Shown: positions 38,003 to 49,831 of the stretch, in pieces
Layout of the letters: every line of letters starts with the position of its first letter
Numbering within the stretch: position 1 is the first letter of the stretch
Source: Neostapfia colusana
Taxonomy: Eukaryota; Streptophyta; Magnoliopsida; Poales; Poaceae
Direction of reading: 5' to 3'
Length of the DNA: 64,000 nucleotides
Assembly (NCBI GenBank): GCA_030760725.1
Contig: JASWHV010000019.1
Location: forward strand, 39,435,944 to 39,499,943
Made by a program: the position numbers and the translations under genes
The notes under the pieces: generated by a model
What the model was told of the DNA's origin: nothing
Seen by the model: only the letters and a program-made list of their open reading frames with translations
The model's database searches: none

Positions 38003-38275
38003 TCTGAAATTCAAAACAGCAGCGATTAGCACATGTCATACTTAAAATTCCATATGCAACAGTAGGTATTGAAGTGACACATGAATAATTTGCACAACAT
38101 TCACATATATTGATAAAGCATAAACTTTATACAAGATACATTACTCTCGGTTCTCCGAGAAGTCGTGCTCATGTCGTCACTACCTATACATACGCTACTA
38201 CCTACACGACATGTCACCGACCACAAAAGTTTGGGTTACCCTACCCTAGCTGCCCTACTTGGCAACTGTAACCCC
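38003..38275 (-). other. Element D spacer between extra ORF and gag
   Basis: 273 bases without a frame. Contains a hairpin CTCGG-TTCT-CCGAG at about 38150-38163 and the ATAAAG...CTTTAT stem at about 38115-38131, which is also found before gag in B. Possible role in gag translation or splicing; unproven. Confidence 0.6.
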
Positions 38276-39217
38276 CTACTCGGAGTAGAACTCGACCTCC
38301 TGCGGGTCGTCCTCCTCCGGTACCTCTGCTGGTGGCTCTGGATCTACCACCTCTTCTCCCATCTCGGGTTCTCCCATTGCTGGAAGTCCCAAGACCACCG
38401 GTATGCCCAATACCGGAGGTACGAGGTCCTGTAATGCATGCACCTCGTCCATGGCCTGGTTGTAGTCCTCTTCCCAGCCTTTTCCTTCCTCAATAGCATC
38501 GTCCCGCTCTTGAGCAAGGTCCTCATTCTGCTGGGTTAGAGTCTGCACCAGCTCTTGCAACGCCGCGATGTCGACACGGCTTTTCTTCTTCGCCTTCTTC
38601 AGACGATGCAACTGATTATGCTGTTCATTTAGTCGCTTGATCGTCGGAAGGAGCACATTGCGGAGTGCACTGTGAGCACTCTCAAAATGGTCTCCATGGC
38701 TTGTGCTCTCCATGAGTTTTGCGGCGAGATGCTCCGTATTACAGCTTGGATGTCCATCACGGCGTTTCCCGCCCTCATCTGGAGGCTAAGGTTTGCCTCC
38801 ACGGGGTTGTACCTTGGGCAACCTGGATCGGCTGCCTCCCGGTACCTCCCTTCCCACACATGATGAGCCCGTCCCTCCACCAGAATGAGCGCGTATGGGT
38901 GCCCTCCATAGCCTTCACGCGTAGTTGGCAGAAACGTGACATAGTGTCACGGGCCGCCACTTGCCACATCCCTTCCGATTGTCTACCTCTCACCGTGACG
39001 GTGAACGGCACCCAACCGGGTGGCGTAGGTCCTGCAGGGACTTCGACATGGATTGTCCACGTCTTGTTCCCTTCCTCGCCTTCTTCCTTGGTGAAGTACT
39101 GCGGCATTTGGTTGTACCCGAAATATTGCAGCATTTGCCACAATGCTTCCGGATAGCCGCTGCGGTGAGAACAGTGGGACACCACCCACCCGTTTTCCAA
39201 CTGCTTATCTCTGTCAT
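38276..39217 (-). pseudogene. Element D: additional sense ORF upstream of gag, frameshifted
   Basis: About 310 codons between leader and gag, in the sense direction. The N-terminal part has NGWVVSHCSHRSGYPEALWQ, then PPGWVPFTVTVRGRQ and RDTMSRFCQLRVKAMEG. The middle part is in a second frame (VEANLSLQMRAGNAVMD). The C-terminal part is in a third frame: a charged coiled coil (KKAKKKSRVDIAALQELVQT and onward), then a Pro/Glu-rich acidic tail ending at 38276. Comparison with E shows a one-base loss just after the ATG at 39215-39217. It does not resemble Gag, Pol or Env. Function unknown; the coiled coil suggests self-association. Confidence 0.8.
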
Positions 39218-40699
39218 CTATAAAAATATATTTGATAAATGTCAAATATTTATTTAAACAGTAAACCATTGAGTTATAACATAAGACATGTCATTGAGCC
39301 CATAAAACTTGGAAACATAGTTCAAATTTAATCAAATTTGATTGCTGATCTGCTGTTCAACCTGACAGCCCTGACCAGTTTCCATTTTAACCTGATTTAG
39401 GCCATGTTAAACAAAAACCAATTCTGGAGCTCAACATCAAAGTTAAAGCTAACTTCAATAGCGTTCCAGAAAATATTTGCTTGGCCTAAGATATGTCCTG
39501 GTTCAAAAGTTATGAGAGGTCAAAGGTAACAGAATTTCTGGAGAAAATTGGACAGCACCTCCCTGCTTTAGGTACTGATTTGATCCAAGAATTCCAGTTA
39601 ATTCGGTTCCCAATCTGACAAAACTTTCTGTTGCAAAGTTGTAACCCATCTCATAAACTTTCCAGAACTACATCGTTTTCTATTTTTAAAATTTTATGCA
39701 GGAAGTTATGCTCAATTTACAGAGAGTTTACAGAGAATCTTTGCTCTGCCCTGTTTTCTGGACAGTTTCAACTCTACTGCATTTTTCGATTGGTTAAGGG
39801 ATGAAAAACCTCTGGACCTCAACATAAGAGTTATAAAGCTCTCCCAGAGCTTTCCAGAAACGTATCATATTACCCCAACCCCGAAACTCAATCTCTAACC
39901 TCTGATTAACTTCAGCCTTAATTCAGCTGAAAACAGGGTGCTCTGTCCTTAGCAACCTATAAGTTGAAAACTTGTCAACTTTGAATCTCCTGATTAAGGG
40001 AAGAGGTTACAGCAGAGCTTTAATGCTCCAGGTTAAAACTTTCAAGTTTTACAATGAAGTTGTTCATTTAGTGGGGTGTGACGTCGATGCGTCACCAGAT
40101 CATGTCGGCACTACGTCCTCACAAAGGAAAACCTATACCGTACTTAGCCGGTTTCGTTAATTCAGTGGCACTAAGCGTCTCTCGCACACGGATGCTACAC
40201 GTCTACCGTTTCGTGGTTAGACTTCCTGCAAATAACTCAAGCAATCGTCAGACTCGGCTGCACACCGAGTCCGGTATCCATACAGTTCGTACACCCGGCC
40301 GTCATCACTCGCCCGGATGTTCTCATGCCAAACACGCCTTGAGTTACGTGTTCACGTTTCAGACCACGTGACGGGGTCTCCCAAATTGCACCACGCACGC
40401 CAGGGACAGACGTTGCTTGAATACCCCAAACGACATGAAGAGTCCTAGAGGATACTAAAGCGGGTCGGGTTACCTGCCACCCGTGGGGCTCCACCCTTCA
40501 GCTTGTGTGCACTGGTGGACAGCGCTTACGTGCACCCCTCAAGACATAAACGTCCAGAGATACACGATTTTCTGACATAGACAAATAGGTTAGTATGCCA
40601 CTTTCTATACACTAATAACATCCTTATACGGGCTACTAACTCGTTCCTCACTGGATTTTTGAAAAAGATGACCTTTGTAGTGTGTTAAACCTCAAGCGA
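39218..40699 (-). other. Element D leader
   Basis: About 1.5 kb, collinear with the E leader (62417-63900). The ORF-proximal half is AT-rich and the primer-proximal half GC-richer, with stem sequences AGACC/GGTCT near 40363-40381. Near 40227-40232 the AG junction is followed by GA, not GT as in the other elements. TTTTTATAG directly precedes the extra-ORF ATG. No other ORF is supported. Confidence 0.75.
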
Positions 40700-40711
40700 G
40701 CTCTGATACCA
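40700..40711 (-). promoter_or_regulatory. Element D primer binding site (initiator tRNA-Met)
   Basis: Minus-strand TGGTATCAGAGC, four bases from the 5' LTR end at 40716. Confidence 0.95.
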
Positions 40712-40715
40712 AAAC

Positions 40716-43700
40716 TGACACGACCCCACCGTCTTGTTGAGTCAGGATCACGCTGAGGGGTGCTGCGTTGCACAGCACCGGTAACACACATCAAAGGTAC
40801 AAAGCGGAAGCAAAACTTTTATTACATAAAGTGGTTTATGAACATTTTTACATTAAAATAGGTCCAGTCCACACTCACGGGCGTAGAATACGCATCAAGT
40901 TCACGTTCAGCCCTTGAACGTGCCCTTGCTAGCACACACGCATACTAACACGGCGGCGTGCACGACTCCCACTCGATGGGGTTCCCCTCCTGGGGTTCCG
41001 TCTCCTCCTCGGGAGTCCCTTCCTCATAGAACCCTGCAAAAGCTTCAAACACAAGCAGTGAGCACAAAGGCTCAGCAAGACTGACCCGTCTCTCCTAAGC
41101 ATGAAACTTCTACATGAGGGGTGATAGGTACAGGAGATAAAACAAGTTGCAAGGACTCGCCTAATTAGTGGAACCTTACTTTCATGTTTTAGCAGCAGGT
41201 TGTGGAGAACCTTACGCTACGGCACATGAGAGAGCCGCAATCAAACAAGAAACACATTTCTCTCATGTACTTTGCCCAAAGTTGAAAGGAACTTTAATTA
41301 GCTCTAAACTATAGCAAATCATTAACAATCAAAATCCATCTTTCAATCAGCAATATTTTAACATGTAACTAGCCTGTTCTTTCTATGTCACGGTACAATG
41401 AACAAGTGGTACTCACTGACCGCGAGGGACGGCGATTATAATCGATTTACACATGCAGGGTTACCCGAACAACCCGTCACGTACGCCCGTACTCGATGTT
41501 GCCTACAGAAACCATCACCGACGCCGTACGCAACCACATTTCACCCGTCAGCCAAATATTGAACCGGTCCCATCGTCCCGAGCAAGAGGTCTCTGCACGC
41601 GCATCTCAGTGCCGCCAGCCGATTTACACCTCGAGCTCTCAACCTACCCTCTGAACGACGGGCAATGCCTCAATACCCAGCTATCCGAGTTACATCAGTT
41701 TCCCGGTTCCCATATAGCCGGTAGGTCTTCGGTACTGTTCTAGCTTGTTCAACAGGCCCGCACACGGCTCGGTCCTCAATCGATACAAGCCGAGCTATAG
41801 CACACAGGCCCTAAAGTCCTGCTGCCCTTACTCTCCACTCGGTCTCATTTTTCTTGCCATGTGTATCATGTGCTATCTCTACCCGAGTCGAGTGCCTCTA
41901 GCCTATGCTCGCGAGTAGTTCCAACTACTCGACTTGTACCGAATCCTACACTATCTTAGCATTGCAGTAGCTAACGGGGTTTGCAATCCTAAACCCAACC
42001 CATGGTTTTCTTGGCTATGCAGTTGGGTTTCCAAACAAGACTCTAATGCAAGGAATAAGGTATTCAAGTATGTGCTTCAAACAATAAAAACTTGTAAAAA
42101 GTTTAATGCAAACCAGAGCTTGCCTTGCTGCTCTTGGTCATAGGCTAGCTGCTCCTCCGGAGTAACGAAGTCTAGGACTTCGGGTTCCTTCTCGACCTTA
42201 GCGACTACATGATATAAGAGGTACATGTATTAATTTAATGCATTTAAATTGAGTTTTAAACTTGTGAACCTTCTAAGTCTCACTAGACAGACCCAAAGAC
42301 TGTGAAACTTATACTGTGGCTTGGTTACAACCTAAACAGAGACTTGGTCAAGTTTTAGTTGCAGCAAAGCTCATTTGAGCCCTCCACAATTAATTATGCC
42401 CTTGACCTTAATTAGAACTCTTAGGGTGCTCTAGGGATTTTCATGGAACAAGCCATGACTCTGAAAACTAGATTTTCAGAGGGTTCTAATGGAGTTGGTC
42501 TCACTTAATTTCAAGGTTCCTAGCTAAGGATATGAGCTAAACAATTTCAGGGAAAATTCTGAAAATATTTCTGAACATTTTCTATTTTCTCTGAAACAGT
42601 TTCATTAATCACACCCTTATGTGGACAAAATGAGCTCAAATGGATCTGAAATTTTTATGGTAAATCTGGGATATTTTGGTGAACATCCCAGCAAAATTTC
42701 AGAATTTTCCTCCAAGGGATCCTCCAGTTAAAATTCGACAACTGTTTAAACTTTGAGGAATTAATTATGGAGAAATAAGGATTTTCATGAAGTGAAACTT
42801 GATTTGCTGGAAAATACTCAGATAGCTGAATCCAACAAAATTTGGTTCAGTCGATTTGGAGCTTCCTAGCCAATGTTATGAGGATTTGAAATTTGAACTA
42901 AAACCGAAATTCGGGGGAAAAGTTTAAACTCCTGCCCGTGGGCCCCGCATACAGTGTGTCGTCTCCCTCCTCGCGCCAACTGCTCGGCGGCGGCGGTCTC
43001 CGGTGACCTTCGCCAGAATTGAGTTCCCAGTCCCCCCCCCGGCCCGAAACTCGCCGCCTGCCCCTTTTCTGACCCCCTGGACTCGATGGTGGGCTCGCAG
43101 GCCGCCGGCGATGACCGGAAACCCGTGCGCACCTGCTAGGGTTCCGGTGAGGTCGGTTTCGCTCTCCCGTGCACAAAATCGATCAGGAATTGGGCTGAGA
43201 GCATCAGTGGAGCACGGGAAACATGAACCAGGGCTGGGTGGAAGCTAGAAATGCTGGCAACTATGCTCTCGACGGTGAGCCGAGGTGCTCAGCCACAGCG
43301 GCGGGGAAAATGGCCATATCATGGCCGATTCTTGATGGTTTTCTCTGATTCCAGTTCGAGTGTGGGCACTAACATGCGTAGAAACTACTAGGTAACGGGC
43401 TTGCCCAACCCTCGCGTGTAGAGCACCAATTTCACTCGAAGGTGAGCTCGGTTCCTATGAACTGACCGAGAGTAAATTTGGAAATTCTCGGCCGAGGATT
43501 GATCAATTGCCAAACGGCTTTCGGCTACTCCATCTGCATACAATCACGCACCTTTCTTGTGTAGAGAAGTGCACGTGACAACGGCTGTGTTGTGCTGTCC
43601 ACGAGAGCCCGATCGGCGGCGATGCTTGGTCCGTTGGAGAAGAGGTCCGGTATAGCTCGAGGACGCCTGCTCACTGGGCAACACGGGGTCTAGGAGGTTG

Positions 43701-44633
43701 CTCACGATCTCCCGGTGCCATTTTGCTGTGGAGGAGGCTGTGCTCGCGAGTGATCGGACTGATCAAGCGCAAGATCGGGAGGCGGCGGTCTGCAGTGGAG
43801 CTCGGTGGAAAAACAGGCCGAGCGCGTCGGGAATTCGGAAGATAGGCGACGGGAGCACTCCGGGGAGGGGATAAGAAGCCCGGCGACTGGTCTCCGGCTC
43901 GGGGCACGCAGCAGGAGCTGGCGCCGGCTGGCCCTCGGTGGCGCGCGCGCACTGCACCCGGGAACCGAGTGTGCTGAGTCTCAGTCGGTTTGCTTTGAAC
44001 CAGTGGCTGACATGTGGGTCCCACTTTCAATTTTAGACTTTGAACTTAACTCCAATTCACTGTGGTAAACAGTAAATCCCACAAAGCCCACGGTGATTTG
44101 AATTATCTACCCTTGAGCCATTTAAATTGATTAGAATTCAAATTGGGTTTGGTTTGGATAAATTTCATCACATGTTCAGTTTGAAATTCAAATAAAGTTT
44201 GAATTTGCCCCATTTAGCTCATGTCAAGATCAACTCCAAATGGAGTGAAAATTGGTGTGTGAGCTCACAAAAATGTGCTGAGTAAGAATATGCCTCCCAC
44301 TTTTGAATTTATGGGATCAAAGCAGATTGAATTTGCATTTGAGTTCAAACTGCCCTCCTCCTAGCTATACCCCAAAAGTACCTCAAAAGGTTTTGAATTT
44401 GGGTGAAACTTGGCATGGACATTCCTAGCAATGTGTAGGAGTTTTCCCAATGCCCTGCCCCTATATGATGTATGTGGGAAATACCCCTTTTGCCCTATGT
44501 GAGTTTGTTTTCTAATGAGCATTTTGATGGTGGTTACTTGCTCTTCCAATGTGTTTATCAACTTGCTTCCAATGAGGTGTGTGATTGTGGTTATGAACAC
44601 TTCAAACATGTGTCAAAAACTGAGGCCCTTACA
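40716..44633 (-). repeat. Element D 5' LTR (family 2, 3918 bp)
   Basis: Minus-strand TGTAAGGGCCTCAG at 44633 to ...GGGTCGTGTCA at 40716. Its AT-rich flanks and 3' half match the solo LTRs, but its GC island (about 44025-42930) is a different sequence, so it defines a subfamily (2b). Confidence 0.95.
40945..42204 (-). CDS. Predicted two-exon acidic ORF inside D 5' LTR
   Basis: Exon B is 42204-42124 (81 bases; VAKVEKEPEVLDFV). Exon C is 41033-40945 (89 bases to TAG). Both are open with phase-1 junctions, donor CAAG/GCAAGC and acceptor TTTTGCAG. The exons match the solo LTRs closely although the GC island upstream differs, so a shared first exon is not evident. Confidence 0.45.
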
Positions 44634-47600
44634 TCCACAAATTTTCATCCCCATTGGAGTTCATCTTGTCGGGAGCTAAATTTGCAATAATCCAAAACTG
44701 ATTTTGAATTTCAGTTCAAATGTGAAGCAAATTTAGCCAAACAAATTTCAAATTTGGGAAACCAAATTCAAACTGTGACTTGATGATTAAGTCTCACATT
44801 CAATTGTGAGGAGCTGGGGATATTTTCAGCAAAAACAGAGGGAAAAATCCAGAGAGGTTTAGAGGGGAGGGGCCCACAGGTCAGAAGCCTTCACACTGAA
44901 GTTTTCCTCGGGTGATCTTTTCATCGTCTGAAGCCGCGCGTGAGCCAGCGCGACCGCGCCCGACCGCCAGCAGTGCTCGGAGTTCCACCTCACGGTGAAA
45001 AATCTTGGCTCAAAGACCAGCACACGAGCTGCTTCACCCCTCCTGTTTCCCGAGCAAAAACGAGCACCACCCGAGCTACTCTCCCGTTTCCGCGCAAGAA
45101 CTCGACGCCGCCTCCTCTGATCACTGGTGACCGGACGATCCTGATGGTTTCACGCGCCGTCAACAGAGAGGAAAAGGTGCGCTTACTTGTGCTGAAGCTG
45201 TGGGAGGAGACCATGCGCCAGTTCCGGCGGTGTAGTGCAAGAATTTCTGGTTTTCTTTCTCGAAGCGTATTAGGGTTAGAGTCCTGTCTACGGTCAAATG
45301 TGTTACACAGAAGCAACTGCCGGTTAAGCTATAGCTCACACACGCTCTAGAACACCTAGCGCAGCTCCTCGATCAAGTAGCAACCGGTTCCATGCTCTAG
45401 GGCCTTAGTTCTGTCAAAATTTTGGCCCGGTGGCTGGAAACAGGGCACCTCGCCGGTGAGGTCGTAGTGGCGGCTGTTTTCATGGGGATCGGTGCTCATG
45501 TCCATGATCAGAAAGTGTCAGCGGAGCTCCCCGAGCAAACCGCGTCGAAATAGGTGCAGAGGACACCGAGTTCGACGTCGCCGATGAGCTCCCGTCCGCT
45601 GTTACCGTCGGGAGCACTATTCCGGCCGTTGCCGATCTCCGTTGAGGGCACCACCGTGTTACCCAGACCGAAATATGCACAGGCGGTGAGTTTCGTCCTA
45701 GGTCGGGCAGCAGGACGCCCGGCGGCGAGCTCTCCGGCGAAGGGGGCGGCGGGGAGCCACGGGAGCGTGAGGTTGAAGAAGCCCCACGGGGCCCACGTGT
45801 CGGTCTCTGCTGAAAGCGCCCCGGATCTGCTGTGGCACCGGGGTCCTGTGCGACTACGCGGATGAATCTGCGAACCCCCGTAGCCGGGGACCCCACCCGA
45901 CAGTTAAAACTTTATTTGAATTTTCAGATTTGGTCCAAACTTCAAATACATAGAACTTTTGCTAGGAAGCTCAAAATTCAGTGAACCAAATTTTGCTGAA
46001 TTCATAATTTCGAGTACTTTCCAGCAATATAAATTTTAGCTCATGAAACTTAATAGTTTTCCAGAATTAAATCCCTAAAATTCAAACTGTTAGGAATTTT
46101 ATCTGGAGAATTACTTTATCAAAAATTCTGAAATTTGGCTGGGAGGTTCATTGGAAAATCCTTGAGTCACAGTAAAATTTGCAGACTCATCCAAGTTCAT
46201 TTAGTCCCCCTAATGGGGTGATTAATTGAACTGCCCTGAGAAAATAGAAAAATGTACAGAAACATTTTTCAGATTTTCTCAAATCTTGTTTAGGGCATAA
46301 ATTCCTCTATAATTCTTCAAATGACATGAAACCAGTTCCATTAGAACCATCTCAAATTCTAGTTTCCAGAAAGTAATGGTTGGAGCCATGAAAACACCTG
46401 GAATTCCTTAAAATCTCTAATATTGACCAAATAGGTTTTTATTTGTACAAGGCTCAAATGAACCTTGTTTCAAATGAAACTTGGTCAAGACTCTGGTTAG
46501 GACCCTACCAAGCCACCATAAAAATTTCAGAACCAAAGGGGAGTGCTAGCTAGAGATATAGTAATTACTTATTCAAGTTTAAGCATTGCATTTGAATTGA
46601 CATGTAGTATCTCATGAACGTGTAGTCGCTGAAGGCGAGGAGACTCCGGAAGTGCTCGACTTGCTTCTTCCGGACGAAGCTTTAACCACTGACCAGCAGC
46701 AACAAGGCAAGCCCCGGTTTGCATTAAACCGTTTTACAAAGTTTTGCTTTGTTTACATACTTAGTATGAGGTATGTATATGTACATTAGGTGTAGGGTGG
46801 ATGAAACCCCAAATGCATGACCAGATGTTTCCCATCAGAGTGAGGGTAGTGTCTAAGTCCTCGAATAGACATGCTATACTTAATCATTCATAGGACTTCG
46901 GTACAAGTCGAGTAGTTGGAATATACTCGCGAGTTTAGGCTTGGGACACACGGGATTGGTTCGAGTGATGTGAGATCACTTTAGTAATGAAAATGAGACT
47001 AGGCAGGGGCTAGGGCGCAGCAAGAGGAAGTCTTGTGTGCGCAGCCCTGTCCGTGTCGATTGAGGACCGATCCGTGTGCGGCCCTGCTGAACAAGTATTG
47101 AATGTACCGAAGGCATATCGGATATATGGTCCCCGATAAACCGATGTAACCTGTACCTCCGGGCGTCGAGGCATAACGCACCGATTTATAGGTGTAGGCT
47201 GAGGGCAGCAAGGTGGAAATCAGCTAACGGGCATAGCGAGATGCTCCGTGTAGGGAACCTCCTGCTCGTTTTGGTGCGACCGGTTCGACGTTTGGGCTGT
47301 TGGGTGAATTGTTGTCCCGTACAACATCGAGTGAGCGTGCTGTGCAGCTCCCCGGGTGGGCGTACGTGACATGTTCTTTGGGTCTCCCTGCAGGTGTATA
47401 TCAAGTTGATTCGCCGTCCCTCGTGGTGACGAGTACTGCTTGTTCACTGAGTCGTGACGTAGGCTAATGTATGAAATGTGATGATTCAATATTGCTGTTA
47501 TGATATAATTGTATTGTTACATGTGTGCCACCAAATATTGCTCACTAAATTTCATATTCATGAACTGTTAACTTGTGGATAAAAGATGAACTAAGGATGA

Positions 47601-48094
47601 ACTTGTAGGCGTGTCCGTTTGCTGCAATCTTACCGTCCCATGTTCATTGTACACTACATGTAGAGTTTCATGCCTAGGTGAGTCGGTTAAGTCTTGTTGA
47701 GACATCGTGCTCATGGTTGCTGCTTACGTGTTTTTCAGGGGAGGAGCCACCCACGGACTCAGGTTATGAGTCCGCCGGCGAGGGTTACCCTCCGTCAGGG
47801 ACTACGGCTGAGTGGGAGCCGTACACGCCACGCTGAGCTGAGGAGTGCAGCTAGTGTGGGTTGCCCTAGGGCTGGGCAACTGACTTTTGCTAGATAGGCG
47901 GGCGTGAGTTGTACAAATTAAACTTCCGCTGTGTAATATAACCACTAGTTTGTAACTGAGTATTGTACCAGTTTGTACAGTTTCAGTTGGTTTTCTATGT
48001 AATACATTGTATCCTTATGATGTGTGCTGTCGGGTGTCGCATCGTACGGCACCACCCTCTGCGATCCTAGATGAGTGGATTCCGGTCCGCCACA
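44634..48094 (+). repeat. Element I 5' LTR, truncated at its start by D (family 1)
   Basis: The first 350-400 bases are missing; 44634 corresponds to about 49470 in F. Contents: AT-rich start, GC island about 44870-45905, AT-rich stretch, exons, end ...GGTCCGCCACA before the primer site. The missing start must lie left of the window beyond D. TCCAC at 44634-44638 is the expected TSD of D. Confidence 0.9.
46626..47836 (+). CDS. Predicted two-exon acidic ORF inside I 5' LTR
   Basis: Exon B is 46626-46706 (81 bases; VAEGEETPEVLDLLLPDE). Exon C is 47739-47836 (98 bases to TGA; GEEPPTDSGYESAGEG). It has one codon more than the A copy in exon B, still in frame. Donor CAAG/GCAAGC, acceptor TTTTTCAG. 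Confidence 0.45.
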
Positions 48095-48097
48095 GCC

Positions 48098-48109
48098 TGG
48101 TATCAGAGC
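48098..48109 (+). promoter_or_regulatory. Element I primer binding site (initiator tRNA-Met)
   Basis: TGGTATCAGAGC three bases after the LTR end. Confidence 0.95.
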
Positions 48110-49093
48110 TGCATTGGGGATAGCACATTAATTAAGGGTGGTATTACGAGAAAGGACTATATTAGCATAGTTACTTAAAGTGGCAAGACTAACATATGTG
48201 TTATAATTCTGAATTTTAATTATGTAACGATGCACCTACACTCAGGTAAGAATGGTAAGGCACGCCACCGAAAGCGGTTCAATTTCGGTTAGCTCCCCTG
48301 ACGAGGAACGTGGTTCAGGGATAGGTCTCACAGCTTGGTGTGAGACGTCAATATGGAACTCCTGGACTCTTCATGTTCATGAGTTCATATGAAACGCTGA
48401 TCCCTAGCATGCATTAGGCAAGTAAGTGGAGACCCCATCGCGTGGTCAGTAACGCGAGATTGTGTTCGTCTGGAAGTAGCCCAGGAGGACATACGCAGCG
48501 CTTGCCATCGGCGTGCCCTGCAGGGCAGTAGGTGGTATCTGTTGGGTTGATAACATTCCCAACCGTGACGACCCGTTCATGATCTACTCGGGTTCCCCGT
48601 CGTGTGGTGTTGAAACATGATCACGTACCTTGAGACGGGGCTTAACTCAAGGACGGCCGTATGCAATGATACGGGCGTTTGTATTTACTTTCAAATATGG
48701 ACCTGCCTGAAATGGAAACAACCATTGAGTGCATCATTATTGTGTGTTCTTCTGCAGGTACTAACCACGTATGTATTCCGTGTAGTAAACATGTGCGAGA
48801 GACCGTTTAGTGCAACAACTGAGACGTATATGCCGGTATAATCCGGGTAGTATTTTTCTTTTGTGAGGAACGTAGTACTGACATATCATAGGCATGTGCA
48901 TGAAATATAATGATAACAAGGAATTAAATTCACTAAGTTTGAACATTTAGGACTCTGGTTGGGTAGAAAAGTTCAATAGTAGATCAGTGTAGTAAAAAGG
49001 GATTGAAAAACAGAGTGCTCTGTTTGGGCAGCAAGTTTGCTGAACTTTGACAGGGCATAACTCACAGATTATGTAGTCAATGGAGGTGTGGGA
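48110..49093 (+). other. Element I leader with conserved hairpins, cut by F
   Basis: Hairpins at 48325-48346 (GTCTCAC/GTGAGAC, loop AGCTTGGT) and 48431-48447 (GACC/GGTC), and a 14-bp perfect palindrome at 48514-48527. A CTGCAG/GTAC junction lies at 48752-48761. The layout matches A and F leaders. The leader is interrupted at 49093 by the LTR of F, so gag of I is not in the window. Confidence 0.8.
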
Positions 49094-49623
49094 TGTAAAA
49101 GACCAAGAAAAGGGACTTGCGAAAACTTTTCATCGCCTCACAACACCACAGTTTTTGTTGTGGATATCTTGTGAAAAATTGTGAAGAGCAAGTAACCTCC
49201 ATCAAAAGAGTTATTAGAGGGGAAAGCCCTAACTTTCACAAAGTACGATTTCTACACATGAACATGAGAGGTTGAGCTCACCCCTAGGACTTGAAAAGTC
49301 TTGGGAAGGTTCAAGCCAAGTTTCATGCAAACCCAACACTTTTTGAGGCAATTTTGGAGGCATTTGAAAAAGAGGCCAATTTGAATGTAAATTCAAATTG
49401 CAGCAACTTTTATCACTTACATTCAAAAGTTAGCTTCATATTCAAACTCAGCACATTTTTCTGAGTTAGCCCACCAATTTTCATTCCCATTGGAGTTCAT
49501 TTTGTCAATAGCTAAATTTGCAAGAATTCAAAACTGAATTTGAATTTCAGTTCAAATGTGAAGCAAATTCAGCCAAACAAAGTTCAAATTTGAGAACTCA
49601 AATTCAAGCCAAGACTTGGTGAC

Positions 49624-49831
49624 TAAGGCTCTGTTTGGCACGGCTTAAACTTGTTAAAAAAGCGGCTTGTTTGAAAAGCTGGTGAACAGCAGCTTAAACT
49701 TATATCCCGCTTTTAGTTCATTCTGAGAAGCAGCTGAACTAATAAGCTGCTGAAGAAACTGACTGTTTGGTACACCCGCAGCTTATTTTTATAAAAAAGC
49801 TGGTTGAGAAGCTGTACCAAACAGGGCCTAA
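49624..49831. mobile_element. Tourist-like MITE in the F LTR (202 bp)
   Basis: The element 49627-49828 has terminal inverted repeats GGCTCTGTTTGGCAC and, at the other end, the complement of GGCCCTGTTTGGTAC. TAA flanks both sides (49624-49626 and 49829-49831). The related I LTR (near 44781-44805) lacks the insertion and reads straight through one TAA. Internal sub-terminal repeats of AGCTTAAACTT/AAGCTG type suggest a folded structure. It is too short to code. PIF/Harbinger mobilisation is inferred from the TAA duplication. Confidence 0.85.

Larger units (their letters stand above)
30487..44633 (-). mobile_element. Element D: chromovirus retrotransposon (family 2) with extra ORF
   Basis: Partial 3' LTR 30487-33420, internal region 33421-40715 and complete 5' LTR 40716-44633. 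The missing part of the 3' LTR lies beyond B and C, left of the window. The two LTRs differ at about 3 percent over some 310 bases compared by eye, which supports their being a pair. The right edge abuts TCCAC and family 1 LTR sequence, so D was inserted in the LTR of I. Confidence 0.92.

Noticed and set aside
38276..39217. Extra ORF as an envelope gene
   Set aside because: It lies upstream of gag, lacks a signal peptide and membrane segments, and has a coiled coil with an acidic tail.
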